Assembly (NCBI GenBank): GCA_035506135.1
Contig: DATJPY010000002.1
Location: 1-43,125, forward strand
DNA: 43,125 nucleotides
Direction of reading: 5' to 3'
DNA from: DATJPY01 sp035506135
GTDB lineage: Bacteria; Myxococcota_A; UBA9160; PR03
In this document: piece after piece, positions 40,589 to 43,125 of the stretch
Layout: every line of letters starts with the position of its first letter
Numbering within the stretch: position 1 is the stretch's first letter
Position numbers and translations under genes: made by a program
Notes under the pieces: model-generated
What the model was told of the DNA's origin: nothing
Seen by the model: the letters and a program-made list of their open reading frames with translations, nothing else
The model's database searches: none

Positions 40589-42064
40589 ATGTCCGCCGCG
40601 CCTTCGCCCTTCGGTGAGCCCCGCAACCTGATCGACGGCCGTCTGGTCGGCTCGAGCAGCGGGGCGACCTTCGAGAACGTGAATCCCGCCACCGAGCAGG
40701 CGATCGGCGTCTGCGCCGACGGCACCAAGGACGACATGGAGGCCGCCATCGCGGCGGCGCGCCGCGCATTCGACACGACCGCGTGGTCGGTCGACGCCGA
40801 GCTGCGCAAGCGCTGCCTGACGCAGCTCCACGCGGGGCTCGTCGAGGCGCGCGAGGAGCTGCGTCAGATCGTCGTGGGCGAGGCCGGCTCGCCGGTGCTG
40901 CTCACCTACGGCATCCAGTGCAACAGCTCGATCGACGACCTGCTCTACTGGGCCGAGCTGGCTGCTTCGTATCCCTACGAGGAGCGCATGACCGATGGCT
41001 CGTTCATGGGCCAGCCGCAGCGCCGGATCGTGCGGCGCGAGCCGGCGGGCGTGGTGGGCGCCATCACGCCCTGGAACTTCCCGCTCTACCTGAACCTCGC
41101 GAAGCTCGGGCCGGCGCTGGCGGCCGGGTGCACCGTGGTGCTCAAGCCGGCGCCCGACACGCCGTGGAGCGCGACCGCGATCGGCCGCGTGATCGCCGAG
41201 AAGACGGACATCCCGCCGGGCGTGGTCAACATCGTGGCGTCGTCGGAGCACCGGCTCGGCGAGCTGCTCGCGTCGGATCCTCGCGTCGACATGGTCACCT
41301 TCACCGGCTCGACGGCGACCGGCCGCCGCGTGATGGAGCTGGCGTCGGCGACGGTGAAGAAGATCTTCCTCGAGCTCGGCGGCAAGTCCGCGAACGTGGT
41401 GCTCGACGACGCGCCCGGCGGTGCCTTCGCGAGCGGCGCGCTCACCTGCACGCACGGCGGCCAGGGCTGCGCCATCACCACGCGAATGCTGGTGCCGCGC
41501 TCTCGCTACGAGGAGGCGATCGAGACGCTGCGCACCGCCTTCCAGGGCTTCAAGTACGGCGAGCCCACCGATCCGTCGGTGCTGCAGGGCCCGCAGGTGA
41601 GCCGCCGCCAGCAGGAGCGCGTGCTCTCCTACATCGAGAAGGGCAAGCGCGAGGGCGCGCGCTGCCTGGTCGGCGGCGGGCGTCCGAAGCAGTTCGCGAA
41701 GGGCTTCTACGTCGAGCCGACGCTCTTCGTCGACGTCGATCCCGACTCCACGATCGCGCAGGAGGAGATCTTCGGGCCCGTGCTCGCGGTGATCCCGTAC
41801 GACGGCGACGACGACGCGGTGCGCATCGCCAACCACTCGATCTACGGCCTCTCGGGAGCGGTGACGAGCGCGAGCGAGGAGCGCGCGCTCGGCGTGGCGC
41901 GGCGCATCCGCACCGGCACGCTCGGCGTGAACGGGGGCATGTGGTTCGGTGTCGACTCCCCCTTCGGCGGGTACAAGCAGAGCGGCCTCGGCCGCGAGAA
42001 CGGTCGCATGGGCTTCGAGGAGTACCTCGAGACCAAGCTGATCGCGCTGCCCGGGAAGAAGTAG
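40589..42064 (+). CDS. Aldehyde dehydrogenase (second)
   Basis: 491 residues, ALDH superfamily. It has TPWNFPLYLNLAKLGPALAAG, FTGSTATGRRV, the base Glu in FLELGGKSANVVL, the catalytic Cys in HGGQGCAITTR, EEIFGPVLAVIPYD and the end motif PFGGYKQSGLGREN. It would oxidise an aldehyde with NAD(P). It is similar in plan to the dehydrogenase at 28348-29766 but clearly a different protein (HGGQGC rather than NSGQTC). ATG 40589 has AGGAG about seven bases before it. It is divergent from the double CaiB gene, with 58 bases between the starts. The sequence is typical in length and intact. Confidence 0.93.
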   Translation: MSAAPSPFGEPRNLIDGRLVGSSSGATFENVNPATEQAIGVCADGTKDDMEAAIAAARRAFDTTAWSVDAELRKRCLTQLHAGLVEAREELRQIVVGEAGSPVLLTYGIQCNSSIDDLLYWAELAASYPYEERMTDGSFMGQPQRRIVRREPAGVVGAITPWNFPLYLNLAKLGPALAAGCTVVLKPAPDTPWSATAIGRVIAEKTDIPPGVVNIVASSEHRLGELLASDPRVDMVTFTGSTATGRRVMELASATVKKIFLELGGKSANVVLDDAPGGAFASGALTCTHGGQGCAITTRMLVPRSRYEEAIETLRTAFQGFKYGEPTDPSVLQGPQVSRRQQERVLSYIEKGKREGARCLVGGGRPKQFAKGFYVEPTLFVDVDPDSTIAQEEIFGPVLAVIPYDGDDDAVRIANHSIYGLSGAVTSASEERALGVARRIRTGTLGVNGGMWFGVDSPFGGYKQSGLGRENGRMGFEEYLETKLIALPGKK

Positions 42065-42082
42065 GAACGTTGTCAGGTCGGG

Positions 42083-42100
42083 CGGAGGGAGGTTCCTCCG
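42083..42100 (+). terminator. Hairpin after the second aldehyde dehydrogenase gene
   Basis: CGGAGG / CCTCCG with a six-base loop starts about 19 bases after the stop codon at 42064. There is no U-tract. The 249-base spacer 42065-42313 has no gene that I can support. Confidence 0.3.
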
Positions 42101-42233
42101 GCGCCCGAGCGACGTGCATTCTACTCGTGGACGTCGGCGCGGCGCGTCTTGCTCGCAGAGGTCGGGCCCGTCTGCCCGTCGCTCGGAAATCCGCGCCTGC
42201 GGAAGCCTCCCGTCCGCCCGACTCGCAGATCTA

Positions 42234-42254
42234 GAGGGCGCGCCCCGCGCCCTC
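42234..42254. terminator. GC-rich hairpin before the TauD gene
   Basis: GAGGGCGCG / CGCGCCCTC is a perfect 9-bp inverted repeat with a three-base loop, about 60 bases before the TauD start. It may terminate transcription from upstream or affect the following promoter. No U-tract is present. Confidence 0.4.
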
Positions 42255-42313
42255 CAAGCAAGCAGTCTTCGGTCTGGTCCCGCCGCTATACTGCGCGCCG
42301 ACGGGAGGACCGC

Positions 42314-43125
42314 ATGAGCTATCGCCGCATCTCCCTCCATCCGATCGCAGGGGCGCTCGGCGCCGAGGTCTCCGGCGTCGACCTGCGCGAGCCGCTCGAC
42401 GACGCGACGTTCGCGGAGCTGCACGACGCGTGGATGGCGCACCTCGTGCTCTTCTTCCGCGACCAGGACCTCACCGGAGACCAGCACAAGGGATTCGGCG
42501 CGCGCTTCGGGACGCTGCAGGTCCACCCGTTCCTGCCGTCGCGCAAGGCCGAGGGACATCCCGAGATCGTCGTGTTCGAGAGCGATGCGGCCCGGCCCTA
42601 CGTGGCCTCCGGCTGGCACAGCGACGTGACCTTCCTCGAGCGACCGCCGAGCGCCTCGATCCTGCGCGGCGTCGAGGTGCCCGCGTACGGCGGCGACACG
42701 ATGTTCGCCAGCATGTACGCGGCCTACGAGGCGCTCTCCGACACGATGCAGCGTCTGCTCTCGGGCCTCGAGGCGGTGCACGACACGTCGCGGACCTTCT
42801 CGCGCGAGGGCTATCCCTCCGCCGGCAAGGCCTCGGCGCAGGATCCGCCGCACGCCGTGCATCCGGTCGTGCGCACCCACCCGGTGACTGGGCGCAAGGG
42901 GCTCTTCGTCAACTCGGCCTTCACGCGCAGGATCGAGGGGATGCACGGGCGCGAGAGCCAGGCGCTGCTCGGCCTCCTGTACGAGCACCTCGCGGCGCCG
43001 GAGTTCCACTGCCGCTTCCGCTGGCAGAAGAACTCGATCGCGATGTGGGACAACCGCTGCACGCAGCACCGCGCGGTCGCCGACAACCTCGCCGCGCGGC
43101 GGCGCCTCGAGCGGATCACGATCGA
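42314..43125 (+). CDS. TauD/TfdA-family 2-oxoglutarate-dependent dioxygenase, partial
   Basis: Runs past the right edge; 270 codons seen. It begins YRRISLHPIAGALGAEVSGVDL, the usual start of this family. The first Fe ligands His and Asp are in WHSDVTF, with GGDTMFASMYAAYE after it. The distal His is in CTQHRAVADN, followed by an Arg-rich stretch expected to bind 2-oxoglutarate. Family members use Fe(II), 2-oxoglutarate and O2 to hydroxylate or cleave substrates such as taurine, alkyl sulfates or aryloxy acids; the substrate here is unknown. ATG 42314 has GGGAGG five bases upstream. A TATACT box at 42287-42292 could be its -10, but no convincing -35 is seen. Confidence 0.92.
   Translation, partial: MSYRRISLHPIAGALGAEVSGVDLREPLDDATFAELHDAWMAHLVLFFRDQDLTGDQHKGFGARFGTLQVHPFLPSRKAEGHPEIVVFESDAARPYVASGWHSDVTFLERPPSASILRGVEVPAYGGDTMFASMYAAYEALSDTMQRLLSGLEAVHDTSRTFSREGYPSAGKASAQDPPHAVHPVVRTHPVTGRKGLFVNSAFTRRIEGMHGRESQALLGLLYEHLAAPEFHCRFRWQKNSIAMWDNRCTQHRAVADNLAARRRLERITI

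Noticed and set aside
37279..40617. 1112-codon forward open frame
   Set aside because: It crosses the end of one CoA-transferase-like gene and the antisense of another. The protein is low-complexity Arg/Ala/Gly, an artefact of GC bias.

Overview
This is a GC-rich window (about 70 percent by eye) from a Gram-negative bacterium, densely packed with short operons on both strands. Three proteins end in PEP-CTERM-like sorting tails, one promoter matches sigma-54, and there are many CaiB/BaiF, acyl-CoA and cytochrome P450 genes. Together these suggest an uncultivated deltaproteobacterial-type lineage (Myxococcota or Desulfobacterota/Binatia-like). That assignment is inference, since there is no rRNA or marker gene here. 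I see no tRNA, rRNA, CRISPR array, transposase or integrase.

Left part (1-12.8 kb): stress, envelope and secreted proteins. There is a partial secreted protein, a Dps ferritin, a GPH-type MFS symporter and a Sec-exported protein made of two Hcp-like repeats with a PEP-CTERM-like tail. A VOC enzyme follows, then a heavy-metal-type two-component system with a small His-rich secreted protein downstream. A reverse-strand group encodes a PEP-CTERM protein, a neutral-ceramidase-like hydrolase and an EF-hand protein. Divergent from it is a second PEP-CTERM gene behind a full-consensus sigma-54 promoter. A DUF4156-like lipoprotein and a first P450 end this part.

Middle part (12.9-25.6 kb): a glycan or glycolipid assembly block. 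After a two-copy hairpin repeat, a tightly coupled reverse operon encodes a GT2 glycosyltransferase, an NAD-dependent sugar epimerase/dehydratase, a methyltransferase and a DegT-type aminotransferase. Four large polytopic membrane proteins follow: a PMT/ArnT-like GT-C enzyme, a membrane spermidine-synthase-like fusion and two divergent YfhO-family proteins. One YfhO gene carries a one-base frameshift in a GC-dinucleotide run.

Right part (25.6-43.1 kb): acyl-CoA and oxygenase catabolism, with one Mg2+ transporter (mgtE). A TetR gene with its own promoter and flanking inverted repeat heads a coupled TetR-P450-P450 unit followed by an aldehyde dehydrogenase. Just upstream on the same strand are a 104-residue protein of unknown function, an acyl-CoA ligase and an enoyl-CoA hydratase with a long N-terminal extension. 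Then come an alpha/beta hydrolase that looks inserted, a compact two-half CaiB-like protein that may have lost its N-terminus, a 793-residue double CaiB protein lacking the catalytic Asp in both halves, a second aldehyde dehydrogenase and a TauD-type dioxygenase cut by the window edge. The joint logic looks like activation, hydroxylation, aldehyde oxidation and CoA-transfer steps for a lipid, terpenoid or steroid-like substrate, which cannot be identified from sequence alone.
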